Shown here: positions 50,508 through 63,621 of the stretch, in pieces
Layout: every line of letters starts with the position of its first letter
Numbering within the stretch: position 1 is the first letter of the stretch
Source: Styela clava
Taxonomy: Eukaryota > Chordata > Ascidiacea > Stolidobranchia > Styelidae
DNA: 64,000 nucleotides
Assembly (NCBI RefSeq): GCF_964204865.1
Contig: NC_135255.1
Span: forward strand, 7,283,135-7,347,134
Direction: 5' to 3'
Program-made: the position numbers and the translations under genes
Notes under the pieces: generated by a model
The model's input: the letters and a program-made list of their open reading frames with translations, nothing else
Told to the model about the DNA's origin: nothing
The model's database searches: none

Positions 50508-50783
50508 ATCCATATGGCGAACCACGGCCTATCGTCCGGTTACTATTCCAAGTCGGGTATGGGATTAGTTATATTGTTTGTTTTCGGAACAAGGACTTGG
50601 TGGTGGAGGAAGCCGTAACCGACCAGCGGTTACGTGAACCACCCAACGACGGCGAGGAGTCCAGCAATCCTCTCGCACATAACCATACCTGCATGAGATT
50701 CGAACCTGCGAACCCACGCAGAGTAATTAGAGGTGCGGTGGCGAGCGTATTCCTAACGCTTAGCCCGTTGAGCCACACCGCCG
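50508..50783 (-). mobile_element. tRNA-derived SINE, copy 3, head part
   Basis: Second part of the split SINE, starting with the duplicated ATCCATAT. On the - strand: GGCGGTGTGGCTCAACGGGC (A box), then GCAGGTTCGAATCTC (B box), then the family body. Joined with 49204-49263 it forms one complete element of about 330 bp. Confidence 0.85.
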
Positions 50784-51099
50784 CGCCTAAACGCTAAGCA
50801 ATATATAATGAACGTCCAACTGAACCGACAAAGTGGTGCAACGCTCAAGGTCTAATTACGGCATCCTTCTCGAATTGTGGTCTTCTTGCGCACTGACCCT
50901 AAATTTGAAAAACTGCTAATTTCTTCCAATCGCTCCCTGAAGGTTATAAATATGTCATAACCAGCATTGAGTTATAAAAGTGATGCAGCCAGACTCTGCC
51001 ATCATCAACTAACATCAACATCAACTAACATCATCAACTAAACTTGAAATGAATGTTATCTAGAAGCCCTTTGAGGGGATAAATTGAATGTCCATGGCA

Positions 51100-51294
51100 A
51101 ACTCCTCGTCGCCGTAGGATGGTTCACGTACACGCTGGTCGGTTACTGCTTCCTCCACCATCAAGTCCAAGCATTTGAAAACTGTCTAACTAATCCCAAG
51201 CGAGATATGGTGTGGTAACCGGACAAGAGGCCGTGGTTCGCCATATGATTATCGGTTTTCCTCTCCCCTGGGATAAATATGTAAATCCTATCCC
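51100..51294 (+). mobile_element. tRNA-derived SINE, copy 4, head missing
   Basis: Body and tail of the family on the + strand, from ACTCCTCGTCGCCG to GATAAATATGTAAATCCTAT. The tRNA-like head is absent, so it is 5' truncated. It lies about 320 bp from copy 3 in the opposite orientation. Confidence 0.75.
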
Positions 51295-52085
51295 AAAACT
51301 ATGCTGGTAAATTTTGTGCACGGACACTCATAAAAACAATTATCAGGTAAATACTAATCACAAGTTAACAGGTCTGTAATTGATGAGGCCGATATTCTTG
51401 CAATATGCACACAAAACAAAAACAGTAATACGCCAGTTAATGAATGTTTAAAAAGGTTGGTAATTGGCATGGTCATATCATTTTACATAACAAACTGTCA
51501 AACTGTACTGGTCAAGGAAGATTAGCTAAAATGAGTTTCATTCAGTTCTTCACCAAACTTTTCTCTTCGACCTTCGTCTGAATAAAATCCAAAAATTAAA
51601 TCTCCAGATACAAGCAACGAAATTTAAAATACAGCTGTTTATTATACCAAATATACACAAAAACATAAATATATACCAAAAAACGTATCTATCTGTACAG
51701 TTGGAGATATCTCATTTACAGTGATCATTGTATTTGCTGATGTGAAGACTAAATGGAACTAAGAAAAAACCGGAAAGTACAAAAACTAGGAAGGTGTCAA
51801 AAATATGTCCCATATACAATGGCTCATACATGAAATGCAAAGCTCACCCCAAGCTCAAGGCAGAGTGTAACCTACGGCTGGGAGCGCTAAATGGATATAA
51901 GAATAAACTTCAAACATTGGAAAAACAAATAACCAAACATAAACCAAGTATAAAACCATATCAAACACGGGGTATATATAATTGATATTTAACAATCTAA
52001 TTTATCTACAGATTATACTTGATCATAACTAATTACAACTAATTTTAATTTCAAAATATATACAGCAAAAGTAACCAAAAACATA
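51295..52085. other. Region downstream of the dynein gene
   Basis: Likely includes the dynein 3' UTR; an AATAAA on the - strand near 51,632 would give a UTR of about 450 nt. No other gene recognised; the short ORF at 51,794-51,985 looks random. Confidence 0.45.
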
Positions 52086-55000
52086 CTAATAATCTAAAGC
52101 GCAAATCATGGCGACTCCACGTTTTATCCAGTGCTTCTGCGATTTTTCAGTTGGTACTTCAACAGCGATGACATAGTTGGTAGAATGTCCAGTGGTCGAC
52201 AGAGTTCCAGCTCTTGTTAGAGTTTTGTAGATTGGGCATAAGTAGATTCCTGATGTTGGTGTTACTCTGCAAAAGAAGGCAATGACATTCAGATACTATC
52301 TAATACTCTGAAACATATTTCTCGAATTGCAACGTGAGGGATAGTTGATGAAAATCCAGCAAAAACCCAAAGTGTACGTCAGAATTTGTTTAAACAAAAC
52401 AAATCATAATCCTTAAAAAGTGGTCATTACTGCAATTAGGTTTATTTTGGTAAAATGATTTGATATTAAAATTAATAATTGCACAATCCTAGAATGCCAT
52501 GCTACAGTACCGGTATAGGATGTGTAAGCAATCAGAATATGATTTCCATCCCAAAACGCGTTATGCTTCGGCTTACTATATTTACATATGCTGAGACTAT
52601 GTAATTCTCTAAATAATTGCTTAATTACTTCTATGAAAATGAAGAAAATACATTTAACATCTGAACTTCTGTTTGTGTATGATTGTACCCAAAAGTTTCA
52701 GTAATTTAGGATGAAAGTTATGTTCTCTCTAGAATATGTTGTTCCAAATAACATGGGTTCTCTGTTTTTTGGGGTCATCACCTCATACTTGAATTTAAAT
52801 GCTATTTTGACAGCTTAGTGTTTGCTATATATCAATAAGCTTCCATTGGATAAATCTTCGATAAGACAAATGGAAATATTTTACATATGGGAATATAGTT
52901 TGTAAAGACTTATCAAGCACATAAAGTAGAGATTGAAAACACTCGAATATAGTAAGTATTATTGATCAAAAGAATTGTGCCAAATCATACCGATTTGCAG
53001 CAGGAACAAGCCACATGATAGCCATATCTGTATATAGTTCTTTTGCTTTGGATTCTGCTAACATACCAGTGGTACCATCCCATCTACAACCTTCCAGAAA
53101 TAGACCACTGATATAACATCCATCTGGTGGTCGAGATTTCAATTCATCTTTAGATTCTTTCATCACCTGTTATTTAACAACAAAGATGTGAAAAGACCCA
53201 CACATTTCTTCTTCCATTTTTCTTCGAAGTAATCAGTAAATAAAAAGCTAGATTGCTTGCTAGTGAAACTATTTGTTTCTACAATAACTTGATCCATAAA
53301 TCAGCTCGGTGGTGTAGTGCATAGTGCTAACCTCTGATAACCTTGCATGGGTTCGCAGATTCGATCCCATACTGGCTCACTAATCCCCTACCCCAAATGG
53401 ACTTGTAACCGGACGAGAGGCCATGGTTTGCTATAGGATTGAGCCGTCTTATCGCCTTTTCTCTCCCCCAGAATAAATATGTAAATCCTATCATATCTTA
53501 AATTGTACTGAACTGACTAAATTTGACATACATATCGAATTCATAGGATTTCACATTTCATGGAATAAACCAGATAAATTATATATTAGAATTGAGCTTG
53601 AATAAAAAGGGTAATAGTCTGAATAATGATATATTTCTGAGAAAATGCTTTTATGAACAACATTGACATTAAAATTAAAGTAAACAAAAGAGGAACAAGT
53701 CAGAATGTATTAATATGGAATTTTGAGCAACTAAAGAACTCACTTTGAAATCAAATGAAACAGTATCAATGGATACAACTTCTTTTCTTGCATAATTCTG
53801 CAAAGTACCAGTCAGAAAAGCCTGAAAAATAAAAGTAATGCACATATTTTTCAATCATTTTCAATGCATTTTCATCTGAGATAGAGGTGTTTAAGCAACA
53901 GATATCAGACTGCTGTTTCGACACAGCAAATAAAGCCTATATTAAAAAACATAGTATAAAATGTGAACCTGAGGAAAGAAGAATCCAGATATCCAGAAAA
54001 CAGTAGGTACACCATGATCAATCCAATGCTGAATAAACTTCATTCTTGCAAGAAGATCTTCAGTCCAAGATGCAAGGGGTTTTAATGATGGATATGCCTG
54101 AAATGCAACAAAGGTTTTAAATATCTTATAAATATAATAATGTTATAAAAAATCGCAATAAGAATTGAAAATTTACACAAGAAAATATTAATCATATAAA
54201 TTTTCAGAAACTACTTTCAGATTTCTTTTCCAATTGTTGATAATTAGGGTCTAGTTCCCTGAAAGCTGTCAAGGACTTCTAGTTGGCGTGGCATAACCAT
54301 TTTTGCATATGTCATTTCTAACCCTCACCTGATTACGTCATAAAAAAATTACGTCACTACAACGTCACAGGGACAAAATAAGGCCTGTTAAAGTATACGG
54401 TTTTTCGTCTAAAATGCGCAGACGATCAACCGAAATCAATCAAGCTATTTCTCTCGTTTTCTCGCCGTACCGATCCCGATATGAGAGAGAATGCTGGCGT
54501 TAGCGAGTTCGTTATTGTCGGCGGAGATGCCATTTCAGACGATCGTAGCTTTTCTTTGGAAAGCTCCATGGCGTGATTGTGACGTAATTTTCGGATGACA
54601 TAGTCAGGTGGGGGTTGGGAATACTAAATGTAAAAATGTTTGTGCCACGCCAACTAGAAGTACTGACAACGTTTAGTGAACATGCACCGATAATTATGTA
54701 GATCAGGGGTGGGCACTTCATTGTTTGAGTGGGCCAAATCCAGATAATAACCTCAAAAATCATCGTCAGTGGACAAGAAAAAGCTAGGACAGTCAGGGTC
54801 GTAATTCAGCAGGCACAATATTGGGCCGGATGAAACAGTTCAGTGGGCCGGATCTAGCCCATGGGTCATAATTTGCCCACCCCTGATGTAGATGATTTAC
54901 ACTGAGTTCTTTGAATAAAGGTAAATTATACAGGTAAAATACTAATAATACCAATATATAATGAACCACAGAAAATGCTTCAAACAAACCTTTCCAGCCC

Positions 55001-58000
55001 ACATTTCAGGAACAGCATTGATGTATAAACTGTTGAACATTTTTTCCAGAGATTCTGACATTACAACAAGACCTTTGATTGCTTTCAATAAATCTTGAGA
55101 CGAAGAAATGATGGTTTTCAGCAATCGATTGTATCTGAAATGTCATAAAATATTCTAGAAATCTTTCTCAACTCATCCAAAATGGGAAAAAAGTCATATC
55201 TGTATGAGTGAGAATTTTAGAATCAGAAGATACCATATTGATAAAGGTTTAAGTAGCAATTGGTATTCAGTGATTATTAGTAACCTTGCTCAGAATTATG
55301 TCTGACAAGTTACGCGCACCTCAGTTCAAAAAATTTTCCCATAAAAATGGTACGAGCTACTAATCACTACCATTCTCCTACAAACTGTTTCGGGTCAACC
55401 TGTCACTATGATGTTCCGAGTCCGACCTAGTTAAGTTTAAAACAAAAACTGGTGTTTTTCAATCCACAATATCAGATTTATTAAAATATGGAAGAAATGT
55501 GAGTAATGTACCAATCAGGGTCCAAACTGAAACCCTGATCAATGATTAAAGCTTAATTGGGCAAATTTACTATATGTTAACTTATAACACTTAACAAAAT
55601 ATAATATGAATACCTAATTTAAGTGAAATTATATGGAAAAAAGGAAACATTGTGACCAAAATAAATTGATTATGGCAATGAAATGTTACGATATATCTTG
55701 TGGCTAATCGATGCAGAACAGCATTCATAAATATCTTGGAATGCAATTTTAGTAGAAAGTTTAATTTTTGTTTCTGCTTGGTGTAGCCATCCATATATGG
55801 CATTAATGTTACGGATAATGAATAAATTTTTTGAAGAAAGCATATTCAATAACCATTAAATATAGTCACAATCGACCGACCTGATGACTTCTTGCACTAC
55901 AACTGTGTTCATTGACTCTTCGTACAAAACAGGATATTTTTTCATCACCATTTCAATATCAACAGGTTGTGGGACACTTTCCAAAATATTCTTTGCAATT
56001 TCTTCCACCATCTGTAGTAATAGAATCAGAAGTCAGAGAACAAAAATCAGTAAAAACAATATAAATTTCAAATAGGGTTAAGTGTTTTCATGATGCAATG
56101 GCTAATTAATTAACAAACAGTTTCATTCCAATTTCCTTGCCTTCGTGCAGCATTACTCGCACGAATACTTGAATTTGATGCTTGATTGTAACACATCCTG
56201 GCTTTATATGCAAATCACTTTTAATACAGGATCACCCAACTTGTGATAACCAAATGTCAACAGAATTTTACAACTTTTACAAATTGAAGTATATACAACT
56301 GTTCTGAACAATAATTTATTTAATCATCCAATCTACACTAAATCTGGTAAATTATAATTGTATATTGTAACACAAAGGCATTATTAAAGTATCAGCTAGC
56401 ATATTTTCATGAAAGTGAGAAATACTGATGAGTCTGTAAGTGAGTTTGTAATTACGTCTCAAATTAGATGACCAGAACTAATGTATTTTTTTGCCACAAA
56501 CAATCTCAATGGTTCAATGAATACTAATTTGAGTTATGTATTATCTGTTTTTCATTTTTTCCCCCTCGGCACACAAAATAAAGATTTTTCATATTTATAC
56601 AGAGAAAAGAAAAGTCCATTAAGATGGCTCTAGGTTTGGTGAACCACGGTTTTGCATCTGGTCACCAGTCCAAGGTACGAGAATAGTTTACTATTCATTC
56701 ATTTCAGATGCTTGGTGGACATGGTGCTGATCGAAGCCATAAGTGTAAGGTAATCCACCAGCGATTAATCTGGCCCATACTATGCTGAAAAAGAGTCTAG
56801 CAATCCATCAGACAAAATTATTCCTCACTAAATTACAAACTTTGAACTCGCACTAGATAATAACATGCTGTGATGGCAAGTGTTTTTTTCTACACTCTCC
56901 AAATGTTGAGCCACATTTTTACACAATCTCATCTTCGAAACTATAAATACATTACATCAATAATCCTAATTGACACAATTGAATAACAGAAAAAATGGAG
57001 AATTATGCAAATCAGACCTCTTCACTTGATCTTCCACCACCAGAGGTTGATCTGGGTTGAAGCATAAGTAAAGCATTGAGAGCAGAGAATGATTCATTCT
57101 GAGCAAATGTAATGTTGGCATTGTCGTGCATTCCAAATATCTCTGGCGTATCATTAATCGGAAGACTTCGAATATATTGAATGTATCCCTACAAACAAAG
57201 AATACATAAATAACATGCAAGGTACGAATTAGCGCAAACTAACGTTCATAAGGTTAAAAAAGTTACTTAATTGAAATTTTCAAAAGTCAAAAAACCTAGC
57301 TAATATCAATTGTGATAAAAACAAAAAAATAATTATTATTCAATTTGAAACGTTTTTCAAAATGTTGTATGGCTCTTTCATTGTCATAAAAATGAAAACA
57401 GTCAAAAATGTCACCCAAGTCAACTTAAATATCATGGTTATTTATTCGGAGCCTTATAAATTCTCAGTTGATAACATTATTAACTTGAGCCAGTAACTGA
57501 ACTGAAGTTAATGTTTTCTTATACTGTATTAGTATATTGTTTTGCACCCTAATATGATGTTCGGCGTAGGTTGTAAGTATTGACTATTTGGGGTCATCAA
57601 ACATTTTGTTATATAAATAGTGGCAATGAGTCGTAAAATGCCCTAGAATAGCAATTAGTGATGTGATACATAAATAAGAACAACAAAAACATTTTACTAT
57701 GAGCCCATCGCTTTGAGGCTTGCTTAACACAAGTCACTTCAAAATACACAAATAAAACGTGGCCAAATTTCCTCCTTTGAGCTAATTTGATAATTTTAGA
57801 TTTGTATCGAGCCATTTCAAGCCAAACTTACATTGTTATCTAAATCAGTGTCAATCTGTTTATAAATTCCACTTTCAGAGTAAACATGATCTGGTTTGAG
57901 TACGTCCATACTATAAAAATCAGATAATATATTCATCAGACATCTACGATCCCAATCATCTGTCACTCTACCACCATAATTGATATGACCAGCGGTGTAC

Positions 58001-61000
58001 GTCAAGACCTGAAAAGATAGATGAGAGAGTTATGGGCATGGTATGCTACAAAAAAATGTACGGTATATTGGATACCAATCATTTACTTTCCTAACCAAGC
58101 AAATGGGTACTCCCGTAGGATTAGGCCATAGTTTTATTCCGATTTTCCTCATTTTAGTTCTATTACGACTACGAGTTTGAGGAATGTCTGTGTTAGCCAA
58201 GTGGACATACCTTCTGCTCATAGGTTTCAGTCCTTTTACACAACTTGACGTAAAGTAGGCAAACAAAATTTGTTACCTCCATATTGATACATAGGCTTCT
58301 GGCCGCCAACAAATGTACATACCGGTGTACCAAATATGGAGAATATGAAAATTGTTTACTAGTTTTGTGTTTGTCACCGTAGCTGACAAATTTCCTAATA
58401 ATACCCTTCAAACTAGATATGAAGTGTCAGTGTTTGTAACTAATTTCCAAAAATGATGAATGTGTACTATCTGTAAGCACAACAATTTTATAATAGCTTT
58501 CAATTAAACTGTTATTCACAATTTATTTATATATTTAGTGTTGTTCATTGAAATAAAATTTAATGTCATTATTTTTTCAGTCTGATTTAGAGAAACATGC
58601 AAACATCAAACATGCACTTCATGCATGGAGCAATCAATTACAGCGCAAGTGGTTTTTTGATAAATGACAAGGTTTAATAAATTACTAACCTTGGAAGGTA
58701 TGTCATCATATTCATCCAAGAACATTTTCAACTGAGAAATACAAATTCTCAAATCTCCAGTTGTAAATTCATATGGAATATTGAATCCCAATGCTCCAAA
58801 TTTTCTTCTTTCTAAAGCAACTCCGTGGAACAAACAAAGGGAGAGGAGAAGAGACTTGAACTCACTCACCTATAACAATTTAGTGATTTTAAAATTGAAA
58901 GAAAAATAGAAATACCAATGCAAAATGTTCAAATGCATTAAGATGAGAAAAATCAGGCAGCTAATAAAACAGACAATATTCTGATTATTTCTATTATTGG
59001 CAACAAGTCTACAAGTGACTGAACTCAAATCACTGAATATTGAGACAGAATTTTCATGTTTATCTCAATGTAGAAAAAAGGCTTATCATACCCTGAACTA
59101 TGACCTCTGATTCAGTTAGGCCCAAATCTGGTACATGATTGGTTTGAAAAGTTAAACATTACAGCGGTTGGAGGCTTTAGAAAGCTGTACCTGACCACTG
59201 AATACATGAACCATCCAGTGATACCGTGGAATTCCGACATGCTTATTTTATTAAGGGCTTTAAGGACATTAAATAAGTTCTTTCTTTTGCAGTCAAATTG
59301 GTTGTCAAATCAAAAAACAATGGCCTGTTATAACATCATTGTTCACATACCGGTAAGTTTTCACTTGACAAAGCTAGCAGTACAAATTTAATGTAAAATA
59401 GGAAATCGTCAACCAAAAAAACAGCCTAGCACCTTGCTGCAAGAATTCAAGAAATCATCATTTTGAGACATGTAAGCTCGTAACAAATTAGCTTTGATTC
59501 CTTTCGGAGGTTCGATTGTCATCTTACTACCATTCTGTAGAATTGAAACTGGAAACCGGTTGCTTGGCATAGATGTCAACCACAGTCTAAAGTCACGATG
59601 GACCTAAAACAAAGCGATTCAAAAATATAGAAAAATTTATATTAAATGGCAAGTTATTACCAAAGATTGCACACGCATGCCTAGATTTGACCAAGTTTAA
59701 AATAGGTTTCGACAAAATAGTCACTTTTATAGAAAGAAACAAATACTTGTATGACGAAAAAGACATACAGAATTGTTTTGAAATATATGTTGTTGTTGAT
59801 TACAAAATGTCTAAAAAAGTTAGGTTGAGGATGGATAAATTTCAGAATGTACATTATTTTTTACAGGGAATCCTGATATATGTAAAATTGCAAAATATGA
59901 TCTTTTTGCATAAGTCAGATGCAGTGGTGTCATAGCATATGGGTAATAGGATACGAGAAAAAAAATAGTGAATGCCTATTGCCTATTAAAAGTAATACAA
60001 ACAATAAATGTCATACAAACAATATATTATTACTGCGGGTGATTTACCTTTTCTGGATCAATACTTTCAATCAATCTTTCCAGGGAAGGCATCCAACTTG
60101 GTGACAAATGGCAATTTTGGAAGAAAACCCATTTACCACGATCCATCGCACTTCGTAACAATGCTTCTGCTCTAGGACCCTAAAAAGTAGTAAAATACTT
60201 TGCTGAATGAATTGAAAAAGTTGAGAAGAACAGGGAATAAGATACGCCCAATTCATATCATTGTATGATTTGCTCAAGCTAAATTTCAAACTTGAGTTTT
60301 AGTGTACTGAATTCAAAGTACCTTCAAAAACTTCAGCCTTGAAAAAATATCTTCATGGATCAACCTGGAAAAATTTGATAATCTTTATAACACTTACCTG
60401 TCCCTGTCCGAGTGATATAGCAGATAACTTTTTGGAAAATCTCATTTCTTCGGCAAATTTGTACAAATCTGCTGCAGGGTCAGTTCCAGATGAAAGCACA
60501 AAAATGAGAGGAGTGATTGCAGATGATTCTTTGAATACAACTGCTAAATCACTGGTCTGAGGCTCGATGAAACGTTGCCCAAGGTATTTTGCAACATAGT
60601 CTTGCATTGCGTTGGTAACCTGAGTGATTATAGATAGGAGTTTACAATTAAAGTTGTTTCATCAGAAATGCTAAATTTCAAGATTATTCTTTAGCCTACT
60701 AACTTAAAAGTATAGCTGGTTAACAGAGGCTAAAATCACATATTATGGATGAGGCAATTCCATAATAAAAATTCTAGAAACTATATACGCAGTTAAATCT
60801 GTTGCAGTACTGAAAAGTCTCTCGCATTTCTCAAAGTGTGAACATGTAATTTATCTTCAAAATTGGTATGTTATAGCGATGACAACTTTATTACTCATCG
60901 ATCTTGATCGGTAATTATGTTGATAGATATTTGTCTGTTTGTTTGTTTGTCTGTCTGTTTGTCTATTAGAAATACGCGATATCTCACGAAAGCGAGGTCG

Positions 61001-63621
61001 ATCTGCTCCAAATTTCGCATGTGTCTTCATCATATCTTTGACCAGAAGCCTATTGATTTTGGATGAATTATGTCGTATAATTAGCGAGTTATTAATTAAT
61101 TAGCAGTGGGACACGCGGTGGCGCTTTCGAGTCAAAGCAAAGAATACATGCCGCTACATCGATAAGTCGGTGGTCTCCGATCACTATCTCGTTTCAGTAT
61201 TAGCTATAATGCGACATTGGAATTTTCCATAGTTCACCTCCTCAGATTATATAGGTTAAATTGTATACGGTACATAACCAATATGGTTGAAGTTTAGACA
61301 ACAGTTTTCCTTATATTTCCAGAACATTTTATTCACTCAGTGTGACTCTTTTCGATTATTATTGCCAAAGCTTGACCAACAAGGGGTACTGATACAGAAT
61401 TGTGAACATCAATTTATTTAAGCCATATCTCCCTACTGTACAATACTTGACCATACAAAAAGTGATCTGTGCAAAATTACTATACCTTGTCAGCTCTTAG
61501 GCATCTAAGCACAATAATTTTTTGGAAATCGTCAAGATCTTCTTGCCATTTACCAGGCAATGGTTCACGATGAGGTTCGACTGAATCAAAGATGTTTCTG
61601 AATCCATCAATGTGATTTTGGAAGTCTTTTGCAAATTCGGAAAATTTAGGCTGCAACAGGTAAAATTAAGATATAATATTAATAGACAAGTAAAGCTGCA
61701 TTTTACGAAGTATTAAAAAGTAAGTAAATCTGTATCATAATGTATTTTGGTTCTTGCGAACGTTGGTCATTGAAGCCACAAATTCAATATTATTATAGAT
61801 AGACTCAAGTATGCTCGTATGCTTTCTTATAGCAGAGCCTACATAAATCGTTTCCAGAAAATTCGCCGCAGGAAATGCTGCAAAAGAATTTTGCGGTAAA
61901 ACAAGTATTTGTGATAAAAACAGTTAGGTTTATAGGGTTTGGGTATGCTCTTAAATAACGAATCTTCTTTAAATAAAAAGGTAGGCTACTTTAAAAACCT
62001 AACTGCTTTTATCACAAATACTTGTTTTACAGCAAAATGCTCTTGCAGCGATTCTTCCTATTCGACGAAATTTCCTGTGGCGAGATTTCCTACGGTGAAA
62101 TTTACTGCGACCAATTTTCCTAGAACCTACATAAATTAGTGCATGGGTTTCGAATGACTAACTGTAAAGAGCTAGAGAGTACAATTTTTGACTAAGGTAC
62201 ACGAACAAAGTGCTACAAATCCTTATCAAAGAGTAGCTTACCAAAGCAGCCAACATCAATATGTCACCCCATGATCTGTCAGAAATCCAGTCTGGAGCAG
62301 GGTTTGATAGTTTGGCTGGTGTAACTGTTCCTCCAGCTAACAACCATCTCCATTCATCCATGTCAATTAGATTGTCATTCATTTGGATTCGAGCCTGTTT
62401 ATTTGAGAACAATATAAGCATTTTTACTGAGATAAATTTGCAGCAAATCATGGTTTTCTACAGCAATTAGATTGAATTTTACACAAAAAATACAATATTT
62501 TGAGTATTCAAGCATATATATGATTTACCAGTATTAAAATCTCCACTCCAAGATAAATTACAATACTACTAGACATGGTCAAATAATATGACTGATGTGT
62601 ATAATCAAGCTTACAAAGATAAGTTGATATGATAATTTGAATATAATGCATCATGGATAGCTCCAATTAAACTATTTATGTTTTGGATATGCCATAAACT
62701 ATACACAACCATCTTTAGGAATATCTGGATTGAAATTTACCCAGACATTCCTATTTTTGGTCAATATACCATTTGCCATATATTGTTTTTCATATTAACC
62801 TATATTTTTCTACTTGAAAATAATTTATTTTAGCTTTCTGAAAAAGAGAATCTGCTTGTCTGATCATCTACTTACACAAAGCAAGAATGCAAACATAAGC
62901 TTGTGACGTTCAAACAAAGATCTGCAGACATTGGAATAAAGACTGAACGTATTGTATTCATTGATGTTATGAATTCTTTCCTCAATTGTATCTGAAACAG
63001 AAAGAATATTCACCAAGATTATCTACAAATAGTAGTTACATAAACCCTGATTTTTGATCGTATTTAACAGACACCTTCAAGTCTTGAGTAAATTTATATA
63101 GTTTTATTCACTTTTAGAATTTTGAAGATCGTCCATAACTTTGCTCGGAGTTGAGTCTTTTGAACTTATTAAGTGCATGGGAATTAAATTTGAGCAGATT
63201 CTATAAAAAAGGATAACCACGAAATTGAGATCAAAAAGGACTAAAAACATAGAACTTTAAACTACTAGTGTGCTGATAAATACAATTTTAAAAATTCATA
63301 TGTTTGACTATGTAAATCAAAAAATATTTCAAATTCAATACCGATATGTTATTGACTAGAATAATGAATAATAGATTTTATTGATATTGGTTTGGTTTTA
63401 TCCAACAAGCAAAAAATGTACCAACCGGCTCTTGCAGCATTTGCAATGCTGTTCAAGAAAATTCCGACAAACCATTCTAATGAATACTGATACATGGGAT
63501 CAATATTAGCAAGATCAGACACACAGAAGAACAAGATCTGAGTACGAACAGCAACAGGAATATACTGAGATCTGGTTGAGTCGATGTCTTTTTCTGTCTG
63601 CTCTGCAATTTCGACTTTAGC
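52086..63621 (-). CDS. DNAH1: Axonemal dynein heavy chain, C-terminal 840 codons (probably DNAH1)
   Basis: Last 16 exons in transcript order: 63426-63621, 62876-62991, 62242-62394, 61486-61650, 60398-60619, 60048-60179, 59433-59603, 58690-58869, 57832-58008, 57018-57188, 55881-56011, 54990-55134, 53969-54097, 53744-53821, 52991-53166, 52086-52266; all GT-AG and in phase. The gene continues beyond 64,000. It encodes the end of the motor ring and the C-terminal domain of the ATP-driven ciliary motor. Markers: [124 protein letters not shown] and the ending [15 protein letters not shown]. The CALDY ending and [11 protein letters not shown] favour DNAH1 (inner-arm type), from memory of the family. 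No frame lesion was found. Confidence 0.93.
53304..53495 (+). mobile_element. tRNA-derived SINE, copy 5, in a dynein intron
   Basis: GCTCGGTGGTGTAGTGCATA (A-box region), GGGTTCGCAGATTCGATCCC (B box), then the tail CCCAGAATAAATATGTAAAT. The middle of the body is shorter than in copy 3. Orientation is opposite to the dynein gene. Confidence 0.75.
54267..54668. mobile_element. ~400 bp MITE in a dynein intron
   Basis: Outer ends TGTCAAGGACTTCTAGTTGG and CCAACTAGAAGTACTGACA are inverted. The similarity extends about 75 bp inward (GCGTGGCA, ATGTCAT, CTAACCCTCACCTGA versus CAGGTGGGGGTTGG, TGACGTAA). No ORF and no clear target duplication. Confidence 0.7.
54704..54885. mobile_element. 182 bp hAT-type MITE in the same dynein intron
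   Basis: Ends CAGGGGTGGGCA and TGCCCACCCCTG are perfect inverted repeats, flanked by the exact 8 bp duplication ATGTAGAT (54696-54703 and 54886-54893). Internal GTGGGCC/GGGCCGG motifs are typical of hAT MITEs. It lies only 36 bp from the previous MITE. Confidence 0.9.
56597..56916 (-). mobile_element. tRNA-derived SINE, copy 6, old and diverged
   Basis: Weak but collinear match in - orientation: tail CATATTTATACAGAGAAAAG, then GGTGAACCACGG, GGTCACCAGTCC, and a decayed head at TTGAGCCACA. It lies in a dynein intron. Confidence 0.45.
60891..61194 (+). repeat. Dispersed repeat family, copy C, in a dynein intron
   Basis: Full copy of the family seen at 22,971 and 23,291, with GTCTGTTTGTTTG, GCGATATCTCACGAAAGCGA, ACCAGAAGCCTATTGATTTT and GGTCTCCGATCACTATCTCG. 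It has an extra GC-richer stretch (CACGCGGTGGCGCTTTCGAG) not found in copies A and B. Confidence 0.65.
61849..62125. mobile_element. 277 bp palindromic MITE in a dynein intron
   Basis: Long inverted repeats: AACAAGTATTTGTGATAAAA plus CAGTTAGGTTT at the left and AAACCTAACTG plus TTTTATCACAAATACTTGTT at the right, with decayed outer ends around TTCCAGAAAATTCGCCGCAG. It is flanked by the 11 bp direct repeat CCTACATAAAT (61838-61848 and 62126-62136). Non-coding. Confidence 0.75.

Noticed and set aside
63117-63200. Possible extra dynein exon
   Set aside because: The flanking exons 63426-63621 and 62876-62991 join in phase and complete the known dynein sequence without it.
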